From Prorocentrum cordatum (lineage: Eukaryota > Sar > Dinophyceae > Prorocentrales > Prorocentraceae): 64,000 nt of DNA. The position numbers were made by a program, and so were the translations under genes. The notes under the pieces are model-generated. The model was not told where the DNA came from. It saw only the letters and a program-made list of their open reading frames with translations, and did no database searches. Below, piece after piece: positions 19,577-29,974 of this stretch; positions within the stretch are counted from its first letter, which is position 1; every line of letters starts with the position of its first letter. Where the stretch lies: contig CAUYUJ010019891.1 in the NCBI GenBank assembly GCA_963575745.1, positions 1 through 64,000 on the forward strand, in the 5' to 3' direction.

Positions 19577-19659
19577 CGCGCGCGCGGCGCGCCGAGGCTG
19601 CAGCCCGAGCGCGGTCGCACTTCAGCGCCAAAATTGCTGCGATGGAGTGATGAGGCAAC

Positions 19660-19880
19660 ATGTGCGCGGACGAGGTGCTCATGATGAGGTGCGCTGCAGC
19701 GCATGTGAAAGATGAAGCGAAGAGCAACGATCACATCGAGCACAACAGTGATGACGAAGCCGCTGCAGCGGCATGTCTGTGGGAAAGGCTGATGTCAGCA
19801 CCAATATTGTACAGTCGCTGCAGCGACGATGCTGGCGCAACGAATCGTTCCGCGCGCTGCAGCGCCGCGGCAAGTATCGC
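19660..19880. repeat. Four GCTGCAGC palindromes with different arms, 40-70 nt apart
   Basis: Cores near 19692 (TGCGCTGCAGCGCA), 19762 (GCCGCTGCAGCGGC), 19816 (GTCGCTGCAGCGAC) and 19856 (GCGCTGCAGCGC). Neighbouring copies differ in the arms yet each is self-complementary. This is the intergenic gap before the gene at 20074-22970. The remaining sequence to 20070 shows nothing else. Confidence 0.8.
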
Positions 19881-20073
19881 ACTTCGCACCAACCCGCACG
19901 CTGTTTACACCAATCGGAGGGCCACGCTCGGTGCCGTCATGTGCGCTCGCCGCTCCTTAAGCCCCCTCATCCTCCTCCCTATGCCAAACCTTACCCTGCC
20001 TCCTCCTCCTCCTCCTCCGCATCACCCCTCCCTCCTGCCTCATCCTCCCGCGTGGTCCCTCTATATCGCCAGC

Positions 20074-22970
20074 TCAGGCCGTCCTGAGCTTCTTGGCTGG
20101 CCGCGGCTGCAGCCGCGGCCACGGCTTCACCACCAGGAAGTCGCCCGCGGACAGGGCGCAAGTGTTATGCATCTGGGGCACCCCCACCTGCACCTTGTTG
20201 ACGCCTGTCCCGAACGTCACGGTCTCCTTTCGGAGCTCCATGTTGGGCTCTGAGTCGGACTTTGCCACCACCCAGAAGGGGCTGACAAAGGCGTCGGGGC
20301 CCCGCGACCCCTCAGCGGGGGGCCCTGCGAACTGCGGGCCCACGAAGAACTCGTAGAGGCCAACCTTCCCCAACGAGATGCTCTCCGCAACGCAGCCCGT
20401 GCTGACCCGCGTGGACGAGGCTGAAATGCGACCACTCCCACCGCGTGGAGCTACATGGCGCGCAGTCGGTAACATCACTGACCTCGTCGCTACGGCCTGA
20501 CGTGCCCCGAAATCCTCGCTACCTCGTGCTCAGCGCAGCGCTGCAGCGCGGCGTCGTCGGAGGGGGGCGCGGACGATTGCGGAAGCACAAGTCTGACGAG
20601 CTCACCCACTTTGAACGCTCGCTTGCAGCGCACGGCAGGTGGGTCCTGCAGGATCTCCAAGTGCAAAATGTTCGCCTGGTACTTCAGCGCTTGGAGCCGC
20701 AGCGCCATGTTGCATGCCCCCTTGAACGCGTCCATCGCCCAACCCTCGTGGGCTGGCGGCAAGTGCTCCTTCGTGAACGGCAACTGCTCCTGCACCCTGG
20801 ACGTCAACTTGTAATTCTCGAGCAATATGTTTACTCCAATCCGCCCGCTCGGCTAACTGCTCCGTGCGCTGCAGCGCATCGACCAACCCATTGCAACTTA
20901 AGTACAGGAAATACAATATCGCAGTTACTACCTCCTCCTCCCCCCTCCCTGCTCCCTGCACGGGCGGCGGGGTGGCTGCAGCCGCGCAATGGAGATCTCT
21001 TCGCCCACCAGGTCGCCGTGCAACTTCTTCTGAGCGGTGATCCCATTCTCCGAGATGGAGAGCACCTCGAAGACGTCATCCACCTCCTTCTTCTGGACGA
21101 TGTGCTTCCCCACGTCGAACCCTGCACGCCGCATGCGGAGGACGTTGCTCTTCAACTCAGCGGCCGACGACGCTGCCGCGCGCGGCGCGTCTGCATCGGC
21201 GCTCGCTGGGAACTCGGGTGCGCCATCGCCTTGCTTGTCGGTCTGCGCCGCCTTGCCGAACTCGATCCCCAAGCTCTTCATCTGCAGCTGGGCTGGCTCC
21301 CCGAGCTCATGGAGGAAGACCTCTCTGGAGGGTCGCTGCAGCGACGTTGAATGGCGAAAAGCAGGGAGGGAGGGAAACAAGGCGCACACGAAAGGTGGCG
21401 TGATAAGGTACCTGTGCTATATCTGCTACGCATCCGAAAGTGCGGTCTCCTGGCGCTCGCTTCTTCACCAGGTGCATGGCACAGCGGACATCCAACTTTG
21501 TGATGTGCAAGAAGCGCTGCTCCGCTCCGATATCCAACCTCTTCACGAGCGACCTTGCGTCGGCCATGAGGTCGTCGGCCGCGGCCACGTCCGCCTTGCG
21601 GGACGCGACGTGGACGATCTCGTTTGACTTGATCCGCCCATCGCTTCAGCGATTGCGTTTGGGAATAAAGCAATGTAACGGTGCGTGTGTGTGTGTGGGG
21701 AGGGGGGGGGGGTGGGTGCGCAGTTCTAACAATGCAGCGCAATGCATAGATGCGCTGCAGCGCATGTCACTACAAGGGGGCGCCGACAAGCTTATGGATG
21801 GTCCTGCACATGCTATCCACCACGTGCTCGCCTGAATAGTTGGCCTTCGCGAGCGCCGCTACGACATGCGGGTGCCACTCCTGGTGCTTCCCCCATTTAA
21901 TCGAATTCAACTTGCGCCAGAATTCAGAGCCGCACATCAAAATTTGCCCCGAGACGTCCACATTCGTGAAGGTCTTGAGGGCTTCATCTATTTCACGGAG
22001 AAGCTCTCCGTTCTGTGGCCCGAGCTCAACAAACTTGCACAAGTCAGCGATCCACGCCTTGCAAGGTGGGTTCGCGTGGCCCGCTTGCTCGGCGATGTCG
22101 CGCCAATCGGGCTTGCTGGAACCCCCAGCGAGGCTGTGTGCCAAGAGCATCCGCCCACCTGCCTGCAGCAAGCGCCGAGCCGATCAAGTGCTGCAGCACT
22201 GTAAGATATAATGCTCCTGCTCCTCGTTCTCACCTCCTCCCCAACGCGCTCCCACTCATCACCCTCCTCGTGCATCATCCTGGTCCTTACTACATACCGC
22301 TATATACTATAGTGGGGATAGGCTGCAGCCTGACCGAATGATCTCGGTCTCGTGAACCGCCTCCCTGACGTCGGCGTTCAAAGCCCTCTGCACGAAGTTC
22401 TTGAGGCCCTTCACTTTGGCCACCGCGTGCTTGATGATCAACGTCAGGCCCTTTTTGACTGCCGTCGCAAGTTGCGGATGCAACGCGCACAGCTTTTCGG
22501 AGTCGATGTTGTCCCGAGAGTCTGCCAGCGCCTTCACTGTGGTCGGCGCCTTGGCCAGCACGCAGCGGAGGAAGACGTTCGTGTGGGAGCCGCCCACTGA
22601 CGTATACCGCAATGAGTCCAGCGGGGGGCACCGACCCCCGCTGAGCCGCGAAAGGCGGTCGTTCGCCATCGCGGTCTCTTCCAACTGCGCCCCCTGCGGG
22701 GCCTCGAAGGCAGTGGCTGCAGCCGTCTTGGCCAAGACGAAGCCCTGGGCGCAAATCTTCGCGCCTAAATTGTGAGCCCGCGCAGGGTTCACTAACGAAC
22801 CGCTGCGGTTCCGAATGTCGATGCCCATCTGGTTCGGTGGGGCCTGCTGGTAATACGCTAGGTAGCAGGAACTCCTTCAGTTGATCCCACCCCGATGCCA
22901 ACCTCCCCGAGGAATTGCTTTCCTCGATGTACTGCAAGATCTGCTCCTCCTGACGCGCCTGCAGCGCCAT
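20074..22970 (-). CDS. Multi-exon gene of a large dinoflagellate-specific family, function unknown
   Basis: About six exons on the minus strand. Start MALQARQEEQILQYIEESN (Met at 22970), then SGRLASGWDQLKEFLL. Exon 1 continues after a one-base frame change near 22862 with YYQQAPPNQMGIDIRNRSGS, FEAPQGAQLEETAMANDRLS, LRYTSVGGSHTNVFLRCVLA and DNIDSEKLCALHPQLATAVK. Exon 2 (about 22160-21790) has KPDWRDIAEQAGHANPPC and ILMCGSEFWRKLNSIKWG. Exon 3 (about 21630-21412) has DDLMADARSLVKRLDIG. Exon 4 starts at 21335 (RPSREVFLHELGEPAQLQMK). Exon 5 (about 20830-20560) has ENYKLTSRVQEQLPFTKE. Exon 6 (about 20440-20074) has KVGLYEFFVGPQF and ends KKLRTA. From memory these blocks, in this order, define an unnamed family with many copies in dinoflagellate genomes; no function is known to me. 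A palindromic GCGCTATATATAGCGC lies just upstream of the start. Confidence 0.7.
21336..21411 (-). other. Short GT-AG intron ending in a CTGCAG palindrome
   Basis: 76 nt. The donor is GTACCT after VADIAQ. The acceptor is GTCGCTGCAG before RPSREVF, phase 0 on both sides. The acceptor lies inside the 14-bp palindrome GTCGCTGCAGCGAC. Confidence 0.75.
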
Positions 22971-23627
22971 GCCAGCGCTATATATAGCGCCGAATGCAAC
23001 GTGCGAGCCCGCGGGCGCGACGGCGGATGCGGCGCGCGGCCGCAGCTTGAGACAAGCTGTCGCGCGGCGTGCGCGTGAACATCGACTTGCATGGACATGC
23101 AACTTGCGAGCAAAAATGTTGATCTGGGCTGCAGCCCGAGGCCCATGAAGCACGAGCGCGCACGCGCTGCAGCGCGATGCGACATCACGACGACAACCTT
23201 TTTTTTGCGCTGCAGCGCAAAGTAACATACGTGCTATCAAATTTGGAGCGCTGCAGCGCTCAATGCGACCATTGAAAAACAACGAATACAACAAAACATA
23301 ATTGACATGTGCATTCAAATTCCTTGCAAACGGAGCTGGGCGAAAATGAAGATCCGAACAACGTGCAACTAGAAAACATGCATTTAACTCAACATTCAGC
23401 GCTGCAGCGCTTCATCTTCAGCGCACGCAGCGCTTCATGTTCATATAAATCCGAAGGCAGCGCTGCAGCGCTTCTCATATTTAAAGCAAAAATCCAGGAC
23501 ACCGACTCCAAATCAAAATGCAAAATTTGTAGCGCTGCAGCGCTCAACGAACAAACTCAGCTCTTTCAAGACGTGGATTTACCTTTTTTTCCCTGTGCAT
23601 GGCCCTTGGATAACAAGTGCAATGTAA
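22971..23627. other. Upstream region of the minus-strand gene cluster with eight palindromes
   Basis: Less GC-rich than the genes. Cores at about 23128, 23166, 23209 (18-bp palindrome TTTGCGCTGCAGCGCAAA), 23250, 23399, 23459 and 23533. No convincing coding sequence. It precedes the first gene of the cluster, so it may hold its promoter; no TATA or other motif can be proved. Confidence 0.5.
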
Positions 23628-23862
23628 CCGCTAAGTCACTTATAACCTACTTAGCAAACTAGCTATAAGCGGTTATAAGTGGTTAGCTAAGTGCGCTAAG
23701 CACTTAGCTAACTGGTTATAAGTGGATAGCTAAGTACTTACTAAGTCATTACTAAGTGGGCCATGTAGTAATGACTGAGTAAGTACTTAGCTAAGTCCGC
23801 TAACTACTTACTAAGTACTTAACTTAGCGTAGTAAGTATGTTAAGTACTTAGCAACCGCCGC
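23628..23862. repeat. AT-rich ACTTAG-word satellite block, right copy
   Basis: Variants of ACTTAGCTAAGT, TTATAAGTGGTTAGC and ACTTACTAAGTACTTA, using the same vocabulary as 5868-6200. It closes the palindrome-rich segment: the last GCTGCAGC core is about 95 bp before it. A GGA tract follows it, as on the left side. Confidence 0.8.
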
Positions 23863-23911
23863 GGCCATCCAAGTGCGCCCCTCCGTGAGGCTGGGGGCTA
23901 TGGCTCGGCGG

Positions 23912-24126
23912 GCGAGGAGGAGAAGGAGGAGGAGGAGGAGGAGGAGGAGGAGGAGGAGGAGGAGGAGGAGGACGGGTCGCCTAAGCCCTTCGGAGAAACC
24001 CTGCCACGTGGCGCTGCCCGACCCCCCCGCCGCGGTGGCGGCTCCTTCTCGGGCGCCTCGAGGGTCGCCTCTGGCGGCTCCCCGAGCGGCTCGCCCTCGT
24101 CGCGGGCGCGCGCCCGGCTCCGAGCG

Positions 24127-24189
<63 letters not shown>

Positions 24190-24229
24190 CACCACGACCA
24201 CGACCACGACGACCACGACCACGACGACC

Positions 24230-24285
<56 letters not shown>

Positions 24286-24335
24286 CACGACCACCGCGAC
24301 CACGACCACGACCACGACCACGACGACGGCGTCCC
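23912..24335. repeat. (GGA)n and (GAC/ACC)n microsatellites
   Basis: GGA tract 23912-23970, a short unique piece, then GAC triplets with ACC interruptions from 24128 to about 24330. Frames reading poly-Val or poly-Thr are artefacts. The unique piece (about 23962-23995) recurs inverted at 45255-45290 next to the microsatellite before LINE copy 2. Confidence 0.9.
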
Positions 24336-24529
24336 CAGCCCCACTCGCGTCGCGAAGCGAAGCGCGGCGGCAAGCATGCTGCAGTCCTGATCAACAAGAA
24401 CGGCACGAAACGAAACACGACGGAACTTAGTAGCATGCACGGCCGACGACGGCACAAGCAAAACCTGTCGGAGATGAAAAGCTATGCGGTGCGGAGAAAA
24501 GGTCGATACCTCTGCAGGAAAGGTCTGAA

Positions 24530-24726
24530 CCGAACTGGTAACCGTGAACCGGCGCCCCTCCGACCGAACCGCCCAAACCGGAGCCCAAACTGGACCGGCT
24601 GAAACTGAACCGGCCGATTCGAGCCGAACTGGCCAATCGAAACCGGCCCGAAAGTCGAACCCGAACCGGCGGAACCGAACCGGCCCCACGGGCCCTTTGA
24701 TCCCCCAGAGGCTCTGGGGGATCAAA
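24530..24726. repeat. GAACCGG-word satellite ending in a 31-bp hairpin
   Basis: Repeated GAACCGG/CGAACC words (24530-24690). These are followed by 15-base perfect arms, TTTGATCCCCCAGAG (24696-24710), around one G and its complement to 24726. Confidence 0.85.
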
Positions 24727-24785
24727 TTGTCACAGAAACCAGGTGTCGTCGTCGTTGTCGCTGGATCCTCAGTTCGACTGCGTGC

Positions 24786-24949
24786 AAGAGTGACCCTGGC
24801 CGAAAAGTGACCTCTGGTGCGCGGATCTCGGGGAGCCGCGGGGGGGCCAAACCCAAGCACGCAGGACGCTGCCATCGTATCGCGTTCGGCGATGGGGGGG
24901 CTCCAATGGGCTCACACCAAAAAGTCACTCTGGCGAAAGGTCACTGCTT
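24786..24949. mobile_element. MITE-like element, family AAGAGTGACC, copy 1
   Basis: 164 bp. Ends are AAGAGTGACC..AAGTGACC..TGGTG and, inverted, CACCA..GTCACT..GGTCACTGCTT. The interior has GGGGGCCAAACCCAAGC. A second copy lies at 28050-28209. No coding capacity. Confidence 0.8.
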
Positions 24950-25568
24950 CGTCTACTCGGTCAATCAAAAGAACAATTCTGGTTGATCCCCCGTTCGGTA
25001 ATACTCGCGTTCTTCAGTTGAAGTGCCACCAGCGGGGCTCGCAACCCGCTTTCTACATGGGATGAACAAGTGAAAGTCTTGCGCTTCAGACTGGATTTGG
25101 TGGTCCCAGAACCACAACGACAGCGGCTCCCGCCTGATATTTCCTCACCATGCACTTCCGCATCGCGCTCTCGCTCGGGACCTCCGTGTCATTTGCACAA
25201 GAATCGTGCTCTGGCGTGGGGCTTCCAAGCGACTTCTTCAACTGCCGCGCCCTCGACACTCAGGAATCACGCCGGCTTCTCACGATCTGCCTGGGAATCG
25301 CGCTATCGCTGGAGACTTCCCAAGGATTCATGCAGGACTCCCGCTTCAGTGACCCGTACGCTCGACCCGCCCGTCCGTGTCCGCCCATCCGCCCCGCCCA
25401 CTAGGGACCGCAGCCCCCTCTCGCTGCACTTCGCCCGCCTTCGATGCTCCGCGCTGCCCCTCGGGGTTCTGCAGTGGGCAATCGCGGCTCCGTCGCTGCC
25501 CTCTTGGCTCGTGGCCCTCTCGATGCCTTTTGTGGCCTCCCTTCCCACACTCCTTTCCTTTCTCTCTG

Positions 25569-25604
<36 letters not shown>

Positions 25605-26815
25605 CTGCCTCCCTCCCTCTCCTGTTTTAGTGGCTGCGCCAACTAACGTGGCAGGTAAGGAAGACATACCCCCAAGGGACAATGGAAGACGAACAGGGCG
25701 GGCATCGAGGGCTTAGGATATACATGATGGTTGACACGCGCGCAGGTGAAACCGAACTGTGTTGCTGTCTTCGTGGTTGTGGTTGTGGTAGTTGTTGCTG
25801 TTGCTATTACTGATGTGGCTGTGATCGTCGTCGTTCAGCTTGGCGCCGACGTCGTCTTCATCATCGTCGTCGTTTCCGCCTTCGAAGTGGTTGAGATCGG
25901 GAATGCACCGAGTGGAATTCGACCTTCGAGGGAACTCCCCGTCGCCACACCCGCAAATGGCCCGAAAAAAAAGCTGTGGCCCGGACGGACTCTGGGAAGC
26001 GACCGGGACGAAAGGAACCGATGCATCAACCATGGTTTCGGCCCACGGGCGAAAAAGGAGTCAATGTAAAAACACGTATTTCGCTCATTCAAGTCCCCGT
26101 GTTGAACATCTGCCCGGGCGACGTGAGTCGTCCGAGGCATCCTCAACAAGTCCTCCGCCCGGGCGACCTGAGGCGTTCACGGGCGTAGGGAACCGATGGG
26201 AAAACCATGGTTCGGCCCACGGGCGAAAAAAACCCATGTGAAAAAACACATGGTCTGAGCTCACTGGCGAAAGGAGCCCATGTACATAAACAAATGGTTT
26301 AGCACCACGAGCAAAAAGAACCCATGTAACAACAAGCGTTTCGCCAGAGACATCCTCAGCGTATCCTCATGCTAGGCATCCGCCTTGGCAACCTGGCAAC
26401 CTGAAAACAAGCGCGTCGCCCGAGAAATCCTCCAAACATCCTCATGCTGGATATCCGCCTGGGCGACCTGAGGCGTTTCTTCAAAACAGGCCTTTCGCTC
26501 GAGGCATACTCGACAAGTCTGGACGCAGGACGCGCCATCTTGGTGCGGGCACGCACAAAACCAACTGTTTCACATTTTCTTGTACACTTTCTGCAAGCAT
26601 TCAACGCACCCCTCACAAGGATTCTGTGCAAGATGCTCTTCATTCAAGAAAACGTCAGTTTGCGGGCCCCGATCTTTCTCGAGCATTCGACAAGGAGGGT
26701 GTGCTTTCTTCGAGCGAGCACGCGCGAAACGCATTGATTCTACGGGAAGAACACTCGACACTCCGTTTTCAATCTAGCGGGAACTCGCAAGCCCTACGCA
26801 AGTTAAGGGCCGGGT
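24950..26815. other. Gene-free stretch with degenerate repeats
   Basis: A diverged duplication of about 145 bp (ATCGCGCTCTCGCT at 25163, ATCGCGCTATCGCT at 25300). A (CTGTCT)n/(CT)n tract lies at 25560-25605. A diverged repeat around CCTGGGCGACCTGAGGCG and CCCATGT..ACATGGTTT occurs several times between 26030 and 26520. No gene recognised. Confidence 0.5.
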
Positions 26816-27070
26816 GACAGATTTACCTACTATAACAGATTTCTGGGCAGACGTCCTCTCAAAGGAAAAATATGGGAAACATATGACTGGAGACCTGGAG
26901 CTGATCTTCTGCAGCAGTTCTCAGACAAGCTCGACCTGCGATGGCGCTGGGGAGCCAGAAACCTGGGCGAAGAGACGTCCAGCGCGGAACAGTTACGACG
27001 CCCAAATCTCGGGACCCTTCTCCTCCCCCACCTCCCCCTCTGGCGTATTTTCCCGATCCTCCTCCGACAG

Positions 27071-27617
27071 GTGGCTCCCAGTGCTATCCTCCTCCTCCTC
27101 TTCCTTCTCCTCCTCCTGCTCCTGCTCCTGCTCCTGCTCCTCCTCCTCCTCCTCCTCCTAATCCTCCTCCTGATCCTCCTCCTCCTCCTCCTCCTCCTCC
27201 TCCTCCTCTCCTCCTCCTCCTCCTCCTGCTCCTCCTCCTCCTCCTCCTCCTCCTCCTCCTCCCCCTCCTCCTCTTCCTCCTCCTCCTCCTCTCCTCTCCC
27301 TCCTCCTCCCCCCCCCTTCCCCTCCTCCTCCTCCTCCTCCTCCTCCTCCTCCCTCCTCCTCCTCCTCCTCCTCCTCCTCCTCCTCCTCCTTCCTCCTCCT
27401 CCTCCTCTCCTCCTCCTCCTCCTCCTCCTCCCTCCTCCTCCTCCTCCTCCTCCTCCCTCCTCTTCCTCCCCTCCTCCCCCCCCCCTTCCCCTCCTCCTCC
27501 TCCTCCTCCTCTCCTCCTCTTCCTCCTCCCCTCCTCCTCTCCTCCATCTCCTCCTCCTCCTCCCTCCTCCTCCTCTTCCTCCTCCTCGTCCTCCTCCTCC
27601 TCCTCCTCCTCCTCCTC
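27071..27617. repeat. (CTC)n microsatellite, about 550 bp
   Basis: CCT/CTC triplets with occasional C runs. No gene. Very long open frames on both strands here are low-complexity artefacts. Confidence 0.95.
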
Positions 27618-27928
27618 AAACCCCGACGTCATGTTCTTGTTCACAGCGTGGCTCCCCAGAGGTCTGTAACCCCTCCCCTGGGACGGGTACTTCACCTCAG
27701 GCACTTCTCCGATGGCAGGCAGGGCTGGTGAGGGCCCTGGGAGCCTGAAAGTGGCCCACAACTTCCCGCCAGCTCTTGCCCGCGACGCCGAGGATGTCAG
27801 GGCCTTCTCCCCTCTCCACGTTGTGCGTCCTATCCTCCTCCGCCCAGTTCGGCGACTCCGGGTGTGGTTTGGAAAGGGTGTTGTTTGCAACCAGCACCAC
27901 GGGGGGGGCGGGCGGGGACCTCGACAGA

Positions 27929-28006
27929 GCCCTCCGCCGCGCTCCGAGGAGGCCCGACGATCGATGGCAGTGCCACGCCCCCCAGGCCCCAACAGCGCCG
28001 ATCGCC
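27929..28006 (+). repeat. Dispersed repeat, copy 1 (second copy 28674-28744)
   Basis: Shares TCCGCCGCG..CCGAGGAGGCCCGACGA and GTGCC..CCCCCCAGGCCCCAAC with 28674-28744 in the same orientation. Role unknown. Confidence 0.7.
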
Positions 28007-28049
28007 ACACCCTCGGCGGCGAGCCTGGGGGAAGTGATCGGCTATACGC

Positions 28050-28209
28050 AAGAGTGACCCTGGGTAAGAGTGACCTTTGGTGCGCGGCATTAGGGGGGCG
28101 CGGGGGAGCCAAACCCAAGCGCGGAAGCCGCTTATAGCGCAGCGCACTCGGCGATTGGGGAACCCATTTGGGCCCGCACCAAAGGTCACTCCGGCGAAAG
28201 GTCACTCTT
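28050..28209. mobile_element. MITE-like element, family AAGAGTGACC, copy 2
   Basis: 160 bp. The left end AAGAGTGACCCTGGGTAAGA continues to TTTGGTGCG. The right end is its imperfect reverse complement, finishing GGTCACTCTT. The interior shares GAGCCAAACCCAAGC with copy 1 (24786-24949). Confidence 0.85.
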
Positions 28210-28228
28210 ACGTGCAGTCGAAATGAGA

Positions 28229-28403
28229 CGGGGCGGGCCTTCTCAGAAGGCTCGGAAGCCCCCCGGGCTCCTGAGAAGTTCCCTGAGCCTTCCCCGAGGA
28301 CGCAGAATACTTCTCTGAAGGCCGGAGGGCTTCTCAGAAGCCCCGCCGACTTCTCAGAGGGCCTTCTCCTTCTCACTTCCCCCCCTCGCGCGCCGCCGAA
28401 TTT
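28229..28403 (+). repeat. CTTCTCAGAAG-rich dispersed repeat, plus copy
   Basis: Contains many CTTCTCAGAAG words. Aligns along its length with the reverse complement of 31862-32037 (shared GGGGCGGGCCTTCTCAGAAG, GGCCTTCTCCTTCTC and the CGCCGCCGAA edge). Confidence 0.85.
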
Positions 28404-28814
28404 GGTTTTGGGGTCAGAGCTCGGGTCTCCGGATGGCGTTCGGGACGATCTGGGCACCCCTAGAACACTCCCAGCGAGGCGCAGCCACTGGAACGCATCC
28501 CGAGGTCAGAAGACCGCCGAGAAACTACGAAACCAGCCGAAAACCTCGACCTTCAAATCTCGAACTTCCCCCAAGGTGCCTCCCAAGGTTGCTTCCCTCG
28601 CTCGCCGCCGAGTGGCCACACCTGTGCAAGTCGCCGACCGAATGCGGCCGAGCGGCTGCCGACGCGGCTGGGAGCTCTCCGCCGCGCCCCGAGGAGGCCC
28701 GACGAGGACAATGCCGTGCCCCCCAGGCCCCAACGGCGCCGACCGCAAACCACACTCAAATGTAACCACACCTTTTGCAATGGAGGACTCCTAGATGTGG
28801 TCGAATGAATGGGG

Positions 28815-28965
28815 TCGGAGGATTGCACCGCATCGCCGATGTATCGCCGATGCACCGGCGACGCATCGGCGACGCCGGGGACGCATCGGCCACACCAGCG
28901 TGGAGGAAATCGGTTGCCACATCGAGCCGCATCGTCGATGCATCGGCGATGCAGCGCGATCCACC
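28815..28965. repeat. Degenerate GCATCGGCGATG tandem repeat
   Basis: About ten variants of CATCGCCGATG/GCATCGGCGACG in tandem, flanked by GGGTCGGAGGATTGCACCG and its rough complement. No coding role. Confidence 0.8.
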
Positions 28966-29182
28966 GACCCCATCTCAGAAGAGACCAACTTCGATTCGCA
29001 ACTTTCCCCCGCGACATGAAGGTTCGGCCCTGCCGCCCCCTCTTTCTTCCCCGAACAACTCTGTCTTAGCCAGGGATAATCAGCTCTCAATCGTGCAGGG
29101 AGGGGATGATTTGTTATCCGGGGGGTTCGGTTTCTAGGGCCCCATCTGGGAGGCCTCGAAGCCACGTCCTCAATTGTTCAAT

Positions 29183-29345
29183 ACAAGGTCCCCAGAAGCC
29201 CCGACCCTTTGCCCAGGACCGGTCTTTCGTCCCGAGTCGTTCTTTGAAGCCCCCGAGGCCCGGCGAGGGGCCCCCGAGGCTGCACATGGCCAAAAACCTC
29301 CCGCCCTCATTTGTTGCCACGACGCGATCGTGTCTGGCCCGGGCC
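29183..29345 (+). repeat. Dispersed repeat R1, copy 1
   Basis: Shared landmarks: GGACCGGT, GAGGCCCGGCGAGGG, GCCAAAA..CTCCCGCCCT and ACGACGCGATCGTGTCTGG. Other copies are 31195-31365 (inverted), 35775-36048 (with an insertion) and 42499-42600 (partial). Confidence 0.85.
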
Positions 29346-29542
29346 CCCCCCGAACTTGAGCGTAGCCTTGTGGATGCAATGACAGTGGACACTCTAACAA
29401 TCCGATCCTTGAATTAAGCATGTGTGTTAACACGTAAAGCATGTTCTAAACATGTGTCAAACATTCTAAAATCTAACGCATGTCTGAAACATGCTTTAGA
29501 CATCTGACAACTATTTGGCAGCATGCTTCCTCTCCATTAATC

Positions 29543-29740
29543 TCGGGCCAGGCGAAAGGGGGGGGTAGCAAAGGGGGGGGTTGAGAATCAGCTCGCGTAG
29601 CTGATGTTCCCGGCCGCCTCCCGGCGCTGGAGGCGGCCATGCATCGAGGACTGGGCCCCTCAGTGAGGCCGAAACCAGCTGCATGCAGCAGATTTCGTAC
29701 CCCCCCCTTTTCCCAATCCCCCCCTTTCGTCCGGCCCGAT
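29543..29740. mobile_element. MITE-like element with TCGGGCC..CGAAAGGGGGGG ends
   Basis: About 198 bp. The left end TCGGGCCAGGCGAAAGGGGG is inverted at the right end (CCCCCTTTCGTCCGGCCCGA). The interior has GGAGGCGGCCATGCATCGAG and CAGCTGCATGCAGCAG. A partial second copy is 30840-31020. Flanking AT-rich repeats with ACATGTTTTAGACA occur at 29400-29520 and 29770-29960. Confidence 0.75.
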
Positions 29741-29974
29741 AATCGACCTGTTCCAAACCTGTTTTTAAAATCTAGAGCATGTCTGAAACATGTTTTAGAC
29801 ACCTGACAATTATTTGGCAACTGTTTGACAACATATTTGACAATATTTGGCAACTAGTTGACAACATTATTTGGCAACTCTTTGACGATTTGCAAACCAT
29901 CTGGCAATGATCTAAAACATGTTTGAAACATCTGCCAACTATCTGGCAGCATGCTCTCCTCCCTCTCCATTATC

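Larger units (their letters stand above)
7775..23545. repeat. Dispersed palindrome family with invariant core GCTGCAGC (about 70 copies)
   Basis: By eye I count about 70-75 occurrences of GCTGCAGC in this segment; I found only one clear occurrence elsewhere (about 1750). Most are perfect palindromes of 12-24 bp whose arms differ from copy to copy but stay self-complementary. Examples are GTTGCTGCAGCAAC (9911-9923), CGAACTGCTGCAGCAGTTCG (8303-8322), a 22-bp one at 11260-11281, a 22-bp one at 18086-18107 and a 24-bp one at 20098-20121. They lie in introns, at splice edges, between genes and inside exons. Confidence 0.9.

Noticed and set aside
22978-22994. TATATATA in GCGCTATATATAGCGC as a TATA box for the gene starting at 22970
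   Set aside because: It is only a few bases from the proposed ATG and lies in another small palindrome; dinoflagellate promoters usually lack TATA boxes.
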